Shown: piece by piece, positions 6,513 to 11,678 of the stretch
How positions within the stretch are numbered: position 1 is the stretch's first letter
Layout: every line of letters begins with the position of its first letter
From: Microcaldota archaeon
Lineage (GTDB): Archaea; Micrarchaeota; Micrarchaeia; Norongarragalinales; UBA8480
Length of the DNA: 14,368 bases
Assembly (NCBI GenBank): GCA_030697615.1
Contig: JAUYPK010000082.1
Span: forward strand, 1-14,368
Direction: 5' to 3'
Notes under the pieces: model-generated
What the model was told of the DNA's origin: nothing
Database searches by the model: none
The model's input: the letters and a program-made list of their open reading frames with translations, nothing else
Position numbers and translations under genes: made by a program

Positions 6513-7289
6513 ATGGGGTTCATGCTATTCTCTGCACTTTTACCATCCGCAAAGTGCGAAGTTAAGCTTGAAAACCCTTCAAAAGAACAGCTCGCCGCAC
6601 AAATAGCCAACTTTTCCCACTTAATCTCTGCAAACATTTACAACTACTCACCAGTTTCGTACGAAAAAATCAAAACTTTAGTGCCGAAAAAAAGCGGTTC
6701 AATTAAAGAAACGCTTAGCCAATATACTCCTTCGAAACTCGCAGAGCTACTAAAACCTGCAATTACCCTTAAACTTGAACCACCTACTGACGAGTCGCAG
6801 GTTAAAAAGTTCAAACAAAAGCAAAAGGCGCTTGAAGAGATTTCAGTATGCGCTTTTCTCCACGTGGTTTACTGCCAATTCTACCCGCAACTATTCACTT
6901 CGTCTGGAAACCCCCCGAAACCGGAAGTGCGCATAGCTTCAAATTTACCAGAGTGGCAAATAGTCAAAAAAATAGACGTACAGCGTCAAGAGAGAAAAGA
7001 AGTTTTCATGACTCTGGCTAATATTTACCACTCTATTCACAACAAGTACCCCTCTTTTTCGCCAATAACACTTTCGCAAACTGAAAGCGGCAGAAAATCA
7101 TACTCTACTTTGTTAAGCAATTTATCCCTGATTTCCAGCGCATCTGATTTTGACAGCGAATGGAAAGCGTTTGAAGCGTTTAACTCAGCTGGGTTTCCGC
7201 CAGTTCCATCGACGCAGACAATAGGAGCGCTCTATCCAGAGCTAAAAATTCCAAAGCCACGCGGAAACTTCGGCAAAAAAAAGAAGTAG
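6513..7289 (+). CDS. Unknown basic protein at the end of the exosome cluster
   Basis: About 258 residues, not recognised. The frame is open from 6492 and several starts are possible: TTG 6498 (263 residues), ATG 6513, ATG 6522. I chose 6513 because GGTTGAT (6496-6502) is an acceptable SD for it. The first residues are hydrophobic (MGFMLFSALLPSAKC) but short and lack a clear signal-peptide pattern. The rest is mainly helical and polar, with a Lys/Gln-rich stretch (KKFKQKQKALEEI) and a short aromatic hydrophobic segment (CAFLHVVYCQFYPQLF). It ends in PKPRGNFGKKKK, a basic tail of the kind seen in RNA- or ribosome-binding proteins. Starting near the eL43 stop, it is likely in the same transcript. 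By position it takes the place where rpoP and Brix/Imp4 are often found; no similarity to either is visible. Confidence 0.75.
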   Translation: MGFMLFSALLPSAKCEVKLENPSKEQLAAQIANFSHLISANIYNYSPVSYEKIKTLVPKKSGSIKETLSQYTPSKLAELLKPAITLKLEPPTDESQVKKFKQKQKALEEISVCAFLHVVYCQFYPQLFTSSGNPPKPEVRIASNLPEWQIVKKIDVQRQERKEVFMTLANIYHSIHNKYPSFSPITLSQTESGRKSYSTLLSNLSLISSASDFDSEWKAFEAFNSAGFPPVPSTQTIGALYPELKIPKPRGNFGKKKK

Positions 7290-7300
7290 TAGTGAAAATG

Positions 7301-7310
7301 TTTTAAAACA
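7301..7310 (+). promoter_or_regulatory. TATA-like box before the 7336 gene
   Basis: TTTTAAAACA is about 30 bp upstream of the ATG at 7336, which suits a leaderless or nearly leaderless transcript. No SD motif is present before that ATG. Confidence 0.4.
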
Positions 7311-7335
7311 ACTATTCCGAATATTTGGTTATTGC

Positions 7336-7851
7336 ATGAACAAGCAAACATTCAAAGGTGGAGAGTTTCTTGGAGTACTTTCATATCGTGAACTTCCACA
7401 GCCTCTTCTAAATAAAGCATTAACCGTTAGGCGAGTGCGAATGTTTTCAAATGCTTCAATTATTTACGCTACACAGCTCCCGGTAATTGGTGCAGTGCTT
7501 CACTTTACTGGTGTTCCAAAAATGTTCGAAATAGTTACCGGCGGTAAAGTTCCATCATGGTCGATTCCATTGATATTTGGCACTGGCGTACTTTACCATG
7601 GACTTGATGCGCTTGATCGTGCCGAACAAGTTAGGCACTCAATGAAACAATTAAGTGATGAAATTGACTTGCACTCAAGCCACAACGAAAATATAAAACG
7701 ATTTATTAAACAAGGCGCTACGCACGTATTTGTAGATCGCCAAGCCAACATACACTTTGTAAAAGCACCAGAACAATTACTTGGAACTTCTTTTAGGCCA
7801 ATAGTGGGAAGAATGCGCTCCCCTATAAGTAGAGCTGCTATTTTAGAATAA
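7336..7851 (+). CDS. Hypothetical protein with two membrane helices
   Basis: A 171-residue protein with two likely transmembrane helices, at about 39-60 (ASIIYATQLPVIGAVLHFTG) and 73-92 (PSWSIPLIFGTGVLYHGLDA). They are joined by a short loop containing TGGKVPS and followed by a polar C-terminal domain of about 80 residues with HGLDALDRAEQVRHSMKQL, then a strand-rich part (THVFVDRQANIHFVK). Arg residues before helix 1 (VRRVR) suggest both termini are cytoplasmic. The family is not recognised and no catalytic motif is visible. It stands alone, with its own TATA-like box, between the exosome cluster and tRNA-Pro. Confidence 0.75.
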   Translation: MNKQTFKGGEFLGVLSYRELPQPLLNKALTVRRVRMFSNASIIYATQLPVIGAVLHFTGVPKMFEIVTGGKVPSWSIPLIFGTGVLYHGLDALDRAEQVRHSMKQLSDEIDLHSSHNENIKRFIKQGATHVFVDRQANIHFVKAPEQLLGTSFRPIVGRMRSPISRAAILE

Positions 7852-7880
7852 TTTTTCAACTTCGACCCATACTAAAAGAC

Positions 7881-7890
7881 TTTTAATAAT
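7881..7890 (+). promoter_or_regulatory. TATA-like box for tRNA-Pro
   Basis: TTTTAATAAT is about 32 bp before the first base of the tRNA, the expected position for a tRNA promoter in archaea. Confidence 0.45.
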
Positions 7891-7916
7891 GTAAGTGCCT
7901 TATTTACCTGTTAAAT

Positions 7917-8054
7917 GGGGGATTGGGCTAGCCTGGCTATGCTTCCAGCTTTGGGAAACCCCTTTTCTTTTTCCTAAAAAGAAAAGTCGTTTATCGCCAA
8001 AAGAAAAAGGGTTAAAAACAGCTGGAGACCTGAGTTCGAATCTCAGATCCCCCA
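7917..8054 (+). tRNA. tRNA-Pro (anticodon TGG) with intron
   Basis: Acceptor stem GGGGGAT (7917-7923) pairs with ATCCCCC (8047-8053), discriminator A at 8054, no encoded CCA. The D-arm contains TAGCCTGG; the anticodon stem CCAGC (7945-7949) pairs with GCTGG (8021-8025); the T-arm is CTGAG-TTCGAAT-CTCAG. After removal of the 64-base intron the anticodon loop reads TTTGGGA, giving anticodon TGG and G37, both normal for proline. A TATA-like box is upstream and T-runs follow (8062-8078). Confidence 0.93.
7956..8019 (+). other. tRNA-Pro intron (position 37/38) with bulge-helix-bulge
   Basis: The splice sites are supported by an almost ideal archaeal bulge-helix-bulge: outer helix CCAGC/GCTGG, 5' bulge GGA (7954-7956, cut after the second G), central helix TTTG with AAAA (three A-T pairs plus a G-A), 3' bulge ACA (8018-8020, cut before the last A), inner helix AACCC (7957-7961) with GGGTT (8009-8013). 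Inside is an 11-bp hairpin, CTTTTCTTTTT (7962-7972), loop CCT, AAAAAGAAAAG (7976-7986). The sequence resembles the tRNA-Asp intron. Confidence 0.88.
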
Positions 8055-8061
8055 CTTTCTT

Positions 8062-8078
8062 CTTTTTATCGCTTTTTT
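8062..8078 (+). terminator. T-rich terminator after tRNA-Pro
   Basis: Two T-runs follow the tRNA 3' end, typical of oligo-T termination in archaea. The second run merges with the TTTTTTAAATTAAA element (8073-8086), the likely TATA box of asnB about 27 bp before its ATG. Confidence 0.45.
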
Positions 8079-8086
8079 AAATTAAA
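8073..8086 (+). promoter_or_regulatory. TATA-like box for asnB
   Basis: TTTTTTAAATTAAA is centred about 25-27 bp upstream of the asnB ATG, with no SD between them, which points to a leaderless mRNA. Confidence 0.45.
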
Positions 8087-8103
8087 TTAGTACTAAGCTT
8101 ATT

Positions 8104-9663
8104 ATGTGTGGAATAAGTGCCGCTTACGGCAAGCACCTTAAAAATAAAGAGCAATTTATTCGCGACAGCTTAGCTCTGGTAAAACACCGTGGCTATAGCT
8201 TAAATGAAATTAAAGTGCTTGAAAATTGTGTTTTTGGCTGTAACCGTTTACAAATAGTCGACCGACAAAACGGAATTCAGCCACAGACAAATGAAGATGG
8301 AACCGTTTCTGTTGTTTTTAACGGAGAGATTTTCAACTATAACGCCTTGCAAAGTACATTATCCTCAAAGGGCCATTTTTTTAAGACTAATTCCGATACC
8401 GAAGTTCTTGTTCACCTTTGGGAAGATTATAAAGAAAAAATGGTTGAAAAGCTTGATTCTGAGATGTTCGCTTTTTTTATTTATGACGAGAAAAACGACG
8501 TCTTTTTTGCCGCTCGTGACCCTTACGGCGTAAAGCCATTATATTATGCCATAGATGTCCTAGGTAATTATTATTTTTCCTCAGAAATAAAGCAATTAGT
8601 TCCAATTAAAGAAATAAGTGAAGTCAAATTCTTTCCACCTGGCAACTATATGCTATCTGGAAAATTAGTGCCCTATCACGCTTTTCCACGTCAATCTAAA
8701 AACGTGCCTAGTGATGAAGAAGCAATTTTAACTGTGCGTAAATTATTTGATGAAGCGGTTAAGAAGCGAGTTGAAACCGATTTGCCCATCGGCGTTTTTT
8801 TCAGTGGAGGAATTGACAGCTCTTCTGTTTTAGCAACTGCTATAAAATATAACAAAAAAATAACTGCTTTTACTGTGGGAACGCCTAATTCTCCAGATGT
8901 AGTAGTTGCTAAGCGGTATTGTCTGGAGAATAATATTCCGTTGAAAGTGTTTACCCCGCCAAGTGAAGAGAAACTTTCTGAATTAATCCCGGAGATGGTG
9001 TACGCAACTGAAAGTTTTGAGCCTAATATGTTGAAAAGTGGAATAATTGCGTTTTACTTAGCTAAACTAGCTAAAGATAATGGGTTTAAGGTCATTTTGT
9101 GCGGGGAAGGTGCGGATGAGATATTTGCAGGTTACCCCGAATTCGGGAATTGCAAAACAGACAGTGAAGTTGATCAGAATATATTTAATTTTGTAACTAG
9201 TCTGCCGCGTACTCAATTTCAAAGAGTAGATCGGACCAGTATGCTGTCAACTTTGGAAGTCAGGATACCCTTTTTTGACACTGCTTTTGCGGACTATTGT
9301 ATTGCCCTTCCAGGTAAGTTTAAACTAAGAAATATTGGAGGTAAGCTCGTTAAGAAATGGGTTTTAAGAGAAGCTATGAAAGATCGGTTGCCGGATTATA
9401 TAGTGAACAGAGAGAAGGTTGTTTTTTGTGAAGGTGCAGGATATGCTGGCAATCAAGCAGTAGGTGGCTTATTTTACGATATTATAATGAATGCAATTAA
9501 TGACGCCGAGTTTAAAAAATTAAAGAATGATTATCCCGATTGGCCTATAGCTGATAAGGAAGTTGCATATTACTTCAAATATTATGCTCGTTACTTGTTT
9601 ACAAAAGCTAAATTTAACCAACAACGTCCGACGGTTAACACCATTAGCAGTGTGAAAGCCTAA
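8104..9663 (+). CDS. asnB: Asparagine synthetase, glutamine-hydrolysing
   Basis: Converts aspartate, glutamine and ATP to asparagine, glutamate, AMP and PPi. The N-terminal class II glutaminase domain (about 1-190) begins MCGIS with the nucleophile Cys2, which fixes the start, and holds R48, N73-G74-E75 in FNGEIFNYN, D98 in SDTE, and ARDPYGVKPLYY. The synthetase domain has the ATP-binding PP-loop SGGIDSS at 234-240, GEGADEIFAGY at 334-344, and RVDRTSMLSTLEVRIPFFD. The 519 residues are close to the usual 500-550. The C-terminal EKVVFCEGAGYAGN fits the AsnB group. It has its own promoter and no SD. Codons look more A/T-ending than in the pyr genes, and it stands just after a tRNA, so acquisition by transfer is possible but unproven. 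Its stop is one base from the stop of the convergent membrane-protein gene. Confidence 0.95.
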   Translation: MCGISAAYGKHLKNKEQFIRDSLALVKHRGYSLNEIKVLENCVFGCNRLQIVDRQNGIQPQTNEDGTVSVVFNGEIFNYNALQSTLSSKGHFFKTNSDTEVLVHLWEDYKEKMVEKLDSEMFAFFIYDEKNDVFFAARDPYGVKPLYYAIDVLGNYYFSSEIKQLVPIKEISEVKFFPPGNYMLSGKLVPYHAFPRQSKNVPSDEEAILTVRKLFDEAVKKRVETDLPIGVFFSGGIDSSSVLATAIKYNKKITAFTVGTPNSPDVVVAKRYCLENNIPLKVFTPPSEEKLSELIPEMVYATESFEPNMLKSGIIAFYLAKLAKDNGFKVILCGEGADEIFAGYPEFGNCKTDSEVDQNIFNFVTSLPRTQFQRVDRTSMLSTLEVRIPFFDTAFADYCIALPGKFKLRNIGGKLVKKWVLREAMKDRLPDYIVNREKVVFCEGAGYAGNQAVGGLFYDIIMNAINDAEFKKLKNDYPDWPIADKEVAYYFKYYARYLFTKAKFNQQRPTVNTISSVKA

Positions 9664-9664
9664 C

Positions 9665-10678
9665 CTACTTCTTCTTTATCGGCATCTGCTCAGGCGGCAT
9701 TTCGCTGTTTGTTTCGCCTTCGTCTTCTTTTCGTTGTCTTTCGCGGAGTTGCTTAAAGTAAAACACTACTCCTGCAAGTATGGCTATTATTGCAATGAAT
9801 GGCAAAATAGTTGAAATTAAGTCTATGCCGTTTGGGCGTATGCCTCCTAGTTTTTCAAGCAGTGCTTGGCTGCGGTTAAATAGTTCAAGTGAATCCTCTT
9901 CTTTTAACTGTGAAAAAGTTGCAATTTTATCAAATTCTTCTTCGAGTAAAGTTTGTAATTCGCTTAACTCAGCTTGTGCTTCTTTTACACTTGCATCATC
10001 TCTTCCAACGCGTACGGTTTTGTCGTTTACGAGTTTCTGTGCTTCCCGCGTTGCGTTTATAGATGCGCCGAGGCGAATTGCGTTTCTCTCAAGTGAATTT
10101 ACAAATGAAGAGAACTGAACTATTTGCCTATTGAAGCTATTGTTCAATAATGCAGTTTCTTGCAGTGATTGACTTGCGCTTATGTCGCCTGCAGTGTCTT
10201 CAAGCTCTTGCACTTGTTCGTCGATAACTGTAAAATCAACGCCTATTAGCCAACGTTTTGCCCCTTGTATTTTTTCCCTTAGTTTCTTCACTTTTTCAAG
10301 CGCAATTTCCCCTGCTTCTGTTGACTCTTTTTTTTCTTTTCTACGCTGGGTTTCCCTAACTATGGATCCAGCTATGCTGTCAGCATCAGCTACTAGGAGT
10401 TCAGGTGGCCTAGAGTCCACGTAGTCTCTACTGACGGATAAAACAATTTCAGGATCCTCTACAAGTTCACCTTCGCGTGTAACTATGAAAATAGGTGCGT
10501 TGTTCACAATTACCAATATGTTTCCGCCTTGGATTCCGTTGGCGCTTTGGTAAACTACTTCAAAAGTGGAGTAGTCCTCGCGTGGAGAAAGGTATTTTTT
10601 GATGATTTCGTTTGTGTCAACTTGAGCCACAGCTAGGCCAAATAACAGGAAAAACGCAAATATGGGAAAAAACCGCAT
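9665..10678 (-). CDS. Predicted type I membrane protein with coiled-coil ectodomain
   Basis: A 337-residue protein with a clear signal peptide (MRFFPIFAFFLLFGLAVA, likely cut before Gln19), an exported domain of about 265 residues, one transmembrane helix near 287-306 (LISTILPFIAIIAILAGVVF), and a charged cytoplasmic tail of about 31 residues ending IKKK. The first 100 exported residues look strand-rich (FEVVYQSANGIQGGNILVIV). The next 170 are helical with heptad-like patterns (QETALLNNSFNRQIVQFSSF, KEAQAELSELQTLLEEEFDK), so coiled coils are likely. N-x-S/T sites (NNS, NAT, NRS) are present. Archaeal genes with this plan are common among uncharacterised surface proteins. I do not recognise the family and assign no function. 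It is convergent with asnB and shares an upstream region with tRNA-Tyr. Confidence 0.85.
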   Translation of the reverse strand: MRFFPIFAFFLLFGLAVAQVDTNEIIKKYLSPREDYSTFEVVYQSANGIQGGNILVIVNNAPIFIVTREGELVEDPEIVLSVSRDYVDSRPPELLVADADSIAGSIVRETQRRKEKKESTEAGEIALEKVKKLREKIQGAKRWLIGVDFTVIDEQVQELEDTAGDISASQSLQETALLNNSFNRQIVQFSSFVNSLERNAIRLGASINATREAQKLVNDKTVRVGRDDASVKEAQAELSELQTLLEEEFDKIATFSQLKEEDSLELFNRSQALLEKLGGIRPNGIDLISTILPFIAIIAILAGVVFYFKQLRERQRKEDEGETNSEMPPEQMPIKKK

Positions 10679-10708
10679 TTCAACTCTTGAATTAAAAACG
10701 CTGTCAAC

Positions 10709-10718
10709 TTATTTAAAA
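10709..10718. promoter_or_regulatory. Near-symmetrical TATA-like box between divergent genes
   Basis: TTATTTAAAA reads as a TATA-like element on both strands. It is about 35 bp from the tRNA-Tyr 5' end on the plus strand and about 36 bp from the ATG of the membrane protein on the minus strand, so it may serve both directions with short leaders. Confidence 0.4.
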
Positions 10719-10748
10719 CACACTTCCCCTTTATTTTCAGGGCTTTTT

Positions 10749-10862
10749 CCCGCCTTAGCTCAACGGTAGAGCACCCCGCTGTAGCTCTTGACATCTTCTC
10801 CCCGTTTAACGGGGAAAGAAATTGAAACGGGGTGGTTGCAGGTTCAAATCCAGCAGGCGGGA
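10749..10862 (+). tRNA. tRNA-Tyr (anticodon GTA) with intron
   Basis: Acceptor stem CCCGCCT (10749-10755) pairs with AGGCGGG (10855-10861), discriminator A; the C1-G72 pair is characteristic of archaeal tRNA-Tyr. D-arm GCTC-AACGGTA-GAGC is perfect. Anticodon stem CCCCG (10774-10778) pairs with CGGGG (10828-10832); the spliced loop reads CTGTAGA, anticodon GTA. The T-loop is TTCAAAT, and the T-stem GCAGG/CCAGC has a central A-A mismatch (51-63). No CCA is encoded. T-runs follow at 10866-10879. Confidence 0.92.
10785..10826 (+). other. tRNA-Tyr intron (position 37/38), 42 bases
   Basis: Exon 1 ends at G37 (10784) and exon 2 starts at A38 (10827). The bulge-helix-bulge is relaxed: 3' bulge AAA (10825-10827), 5' bulge AGC (10783-10785), weak central pairing of CTGT with ATTG. 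The intron holds a perfect hairpin CCCCG (10800-10804), loop TTTAA, CGGGG (10810-10814), whose two strands are identical to the two strands of the anticodon stem. The following tail, into exon 2, ends ATTGAAAC. Unlike the other two introns in the window it has no poly-T/poly-A hairpin. Confidence 0.82.
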
Positions 10863-10865
10863 CTC

Positions 10866-10879
10866 TTTTTTCTTTTTTT
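10866..10879 (+). terminator. T-rich terminator after tRNA-Tyr
   Basis: T6-C-T7 starts four bases after the tRNA discriminator base, consistent with oligo-T termination. Confidence 0.5.
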
Positions 10880-10884
10880 AAATA

Positions 10885-10894
10885 CTTTTAAAAG
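10885..10894 (+). promoter_or_regulatory. TATA-like box for the 132-residue protein
   Basis: CTTTTAAAAG is a palindromic TATA-like element. Initiation about 26 bp downstream gives a short leader that contains GGTGAT (10918-10923), 9 bases before the ATG at 10933. Confidence 0.45.
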
Positions 10895-10932
10895 CATTTG
10901 CAGCGTAACTTATTTCAGGTGATATTAGAAAT

Positions 10933-11331
10933 ATGGTTGCACTTCCTACAAGCGCACTTAGATACCGTCGAAGTTCCTCTGCCTCTGAATTAGCTGCTGC
11001 ACATGCAGGCGAACAAGCAGCAATAAGCGCTTTGAAAGCGAAGCCGTGGCATGAAAAAGCCGCTAGCCATTTTGGAGAAGCGCATGGCAAAGAAGGTAAT
11101 GCTTCAGTTAGTTCAAGTGAAAAGCACCCTGACGTTTTAGTTCGCTTTACGCAAAAAGCTGGCAGACCAATTGCAGTTTTAAAACACGCATCTGGACCAA
11201 GTCTTGAAGTGACAAAAGAGCACGAAGGCAATTTTTACGCGCCTAAGGGTACAAGTGCATTAAGTTCCTATGCGGATTTGCTCGCTGCAGCCCAGCGTGC
11301 TCACAAGACGCTTAAAATATACGCGCCTTAG
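10933..11331 (+). CDS. Hypothetical 132-residue soluble protein
   Basis: A start with good GGTGAT spacing and an upstream TATA-like box support a real gene; the overlapping minus-strand frame has neither. The protein is rich in Ala, Ser, His and Lys. The N-terminal third is predicted helical (SASELAAAHAGEQAAISALK), the middle has VLVRFTQKAGRPIAVLKHA, which looks like two strands with a turn, and the end is helical again (SYADLLAAAQRAHKTLKIY). There is no signal peptide, membrane helix, zinc motif or catalytic pattern, and I do not recognise it. It stands between tRNA-Tyr and tRNA-Asp and is followed by long T-runs (11341-11367). Confidence 0.72.
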   Translation: MVALPTSALRYRRSSSASELAAAHAGEQAAISALKAKPWHEKAASHFGEAHGKEGNASVSSSEKHPDVLVRFTQKAGRPIAVLKHASGPSLEVTKEHEGNFYAPKGTSALSSYADLLAAAQRAHKTLKIYAP

Positions 11332-11382
11332 CACTTATCTTTTTTATTACTTTTTTTCCTTTTTTTCGCTACTCTCGAAGCG

Positions 11383-11390
11383 TATAAAAA
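11383..11390 (+). promoter_or_regulatory. TATA box upstream of tRNA-Asp
   Basis: TATAAAAA is the best TATA match in the window. It is about 55 bp before the tRNA 5' end, so the primary transcript would have a leader of about 30 bases, removed by RNase P. A weaker AAATTATTA at 11403-11411 sits at the usual distance. Confidence 0.45.
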
Positions 11391-11441
11391 CTTCTTCTCT
11401 GCAAATTATTACCTGTGACAATTAGCGTTTTCTTTTAAATT

Positions 11442-11579
11442 GCCTTGGTAGTGTAGTGGCCTAGCATTCAAGATTGTCACTCTTGCGACCCGGGTTCAAA
11501 AACAGCCCTTTCTTTTTTAAAAAAGAAAGGTCCGTCACCCCCAAAGAAAAATTTGGGTTTGAAAATCCCGGCCAAGGCG
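11442..11579 (+). tRNA. tRNA-Asp (anticodon GTC) with intron in the T-loop
   Basis: Acceptor stem GCCTTGG (11442-11448) pairs with CCAAGGC (11572-11578), discriminator G as expected for aspartate. Anticodon stem CAAGA (11469-11473) pairs with TCTTG (11481-11485), and the 7-base loop TTGTCAC is uninterrupted, giving anticodon GTC. The T-stem CCGGG (11490-11494) pairs with CCCGG (11567-11571), but the T-loop is split: TTCAAA, then 65 extra bases, then T. Removing them restores the normal loop TTCAAAT. No CCA is encoded. Confidence 0.93.
11501..11565 (+). other. Non-canonical tRNA-Asp intron at position 59/60
   Basis: The bulge-helix-bulge uses the T-stem as outer helix, a perfect 4-bp central helix TTCA (11495-11498) with TGAA (11560-11563), 5' bulge AAA (11499-11501) and 3' bulge AAT (11564-11566). 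The inner helix is weaker (CCC with GGG). The intron body has a perfect 12-bp inverted repeat with no spacer, CCTTTCTTTTTT (11507-11518) and AAAAAAGAAAGG (11519-11530), and a second hairpin CCCAAA (11540-11545), loop GAAAAA, TTTGGG (11552-11557). A-runs at both ends would allow shifts of the cut site by 1-2 bases, but the bulge geometry favours 59/60. Confidence 0.85.
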
Positions 11580-11600
11580 TTTAACGCAGAGATGAAAGCA

Positions 11601-11631
11601 CCCTGGAGCTAGGCCAGGGCGGCTCTTTTTT
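11601..11631 (+). terminator. Stem-loop followed by T6 downstream of tRNA-Asp
   Basis: CCCTGG (11601-11606), loop AGCTAGG, CCAGGG (11614-11619), then GGCTC and six T residues. This looks like an intrinsic-type terminator for tRNA-Asp or the 3' end of a short RNA that starts at the tRNA 3' end. GAGATGAAAG just upstream only loosely resembles a C box, and no D box is visible. Confidence 0.4.
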
Positions 11632-11646
11632 ATCCCCATCAAGGCG

Positions 11647-11656
11647 CTTTTATTTC
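11647..11656 (+). promoter_or_regulatory. TATA-like box for the pyr operon
   Basis: GCTTTTATTT is about 28 bp upstream of the pyrC ATG. There is no SD between them, so the operon is probably transcribed leaderless. Confidence 0.4.
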
Positions 11657-11678
11657 TTCTGCTCGTTAGTTATTTGCA

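Noticed and set aside
7895..8080. 61-codon frame across the tRNA-Pro gene
   Set aside because: It is explained by the tRNA and its intron. The translation is meaningless.
7917..9700. Integrated element with attachment sites at tRNA-Pro
   Set aside because: I found no second copy of the tRNA 3' end and no integrase in the window.
9780..10424. Plus-strand frames opposite the type I membrane protein
   Set aside because: The minus-strand gene has a clear signal peptide, membrane helix and charged tail; the plus frames are Ser-rich shadows.
10790..10828. A CRISPR array
   Set aside because: Only one repeat-like unit exists, inside a tRNA intron. There are no spacers, second repeat or cas genes, so it is kept as a finding only.
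10878..11231. Minus-strand 117-codon frame overlapping the 10933-11331 gene
   Set aside because: The plus-strand frame has a GGTGAT SD at good spacing and a TATA-like box; the minus frame has neither and would end within the T-run of tRNA-Tyr.
11588..11631. C/D box guide RNA after tRNA-Asp
   Set aside because: GAGATGA is only a loose C box and no CTGA D box follows at a suitable distance.
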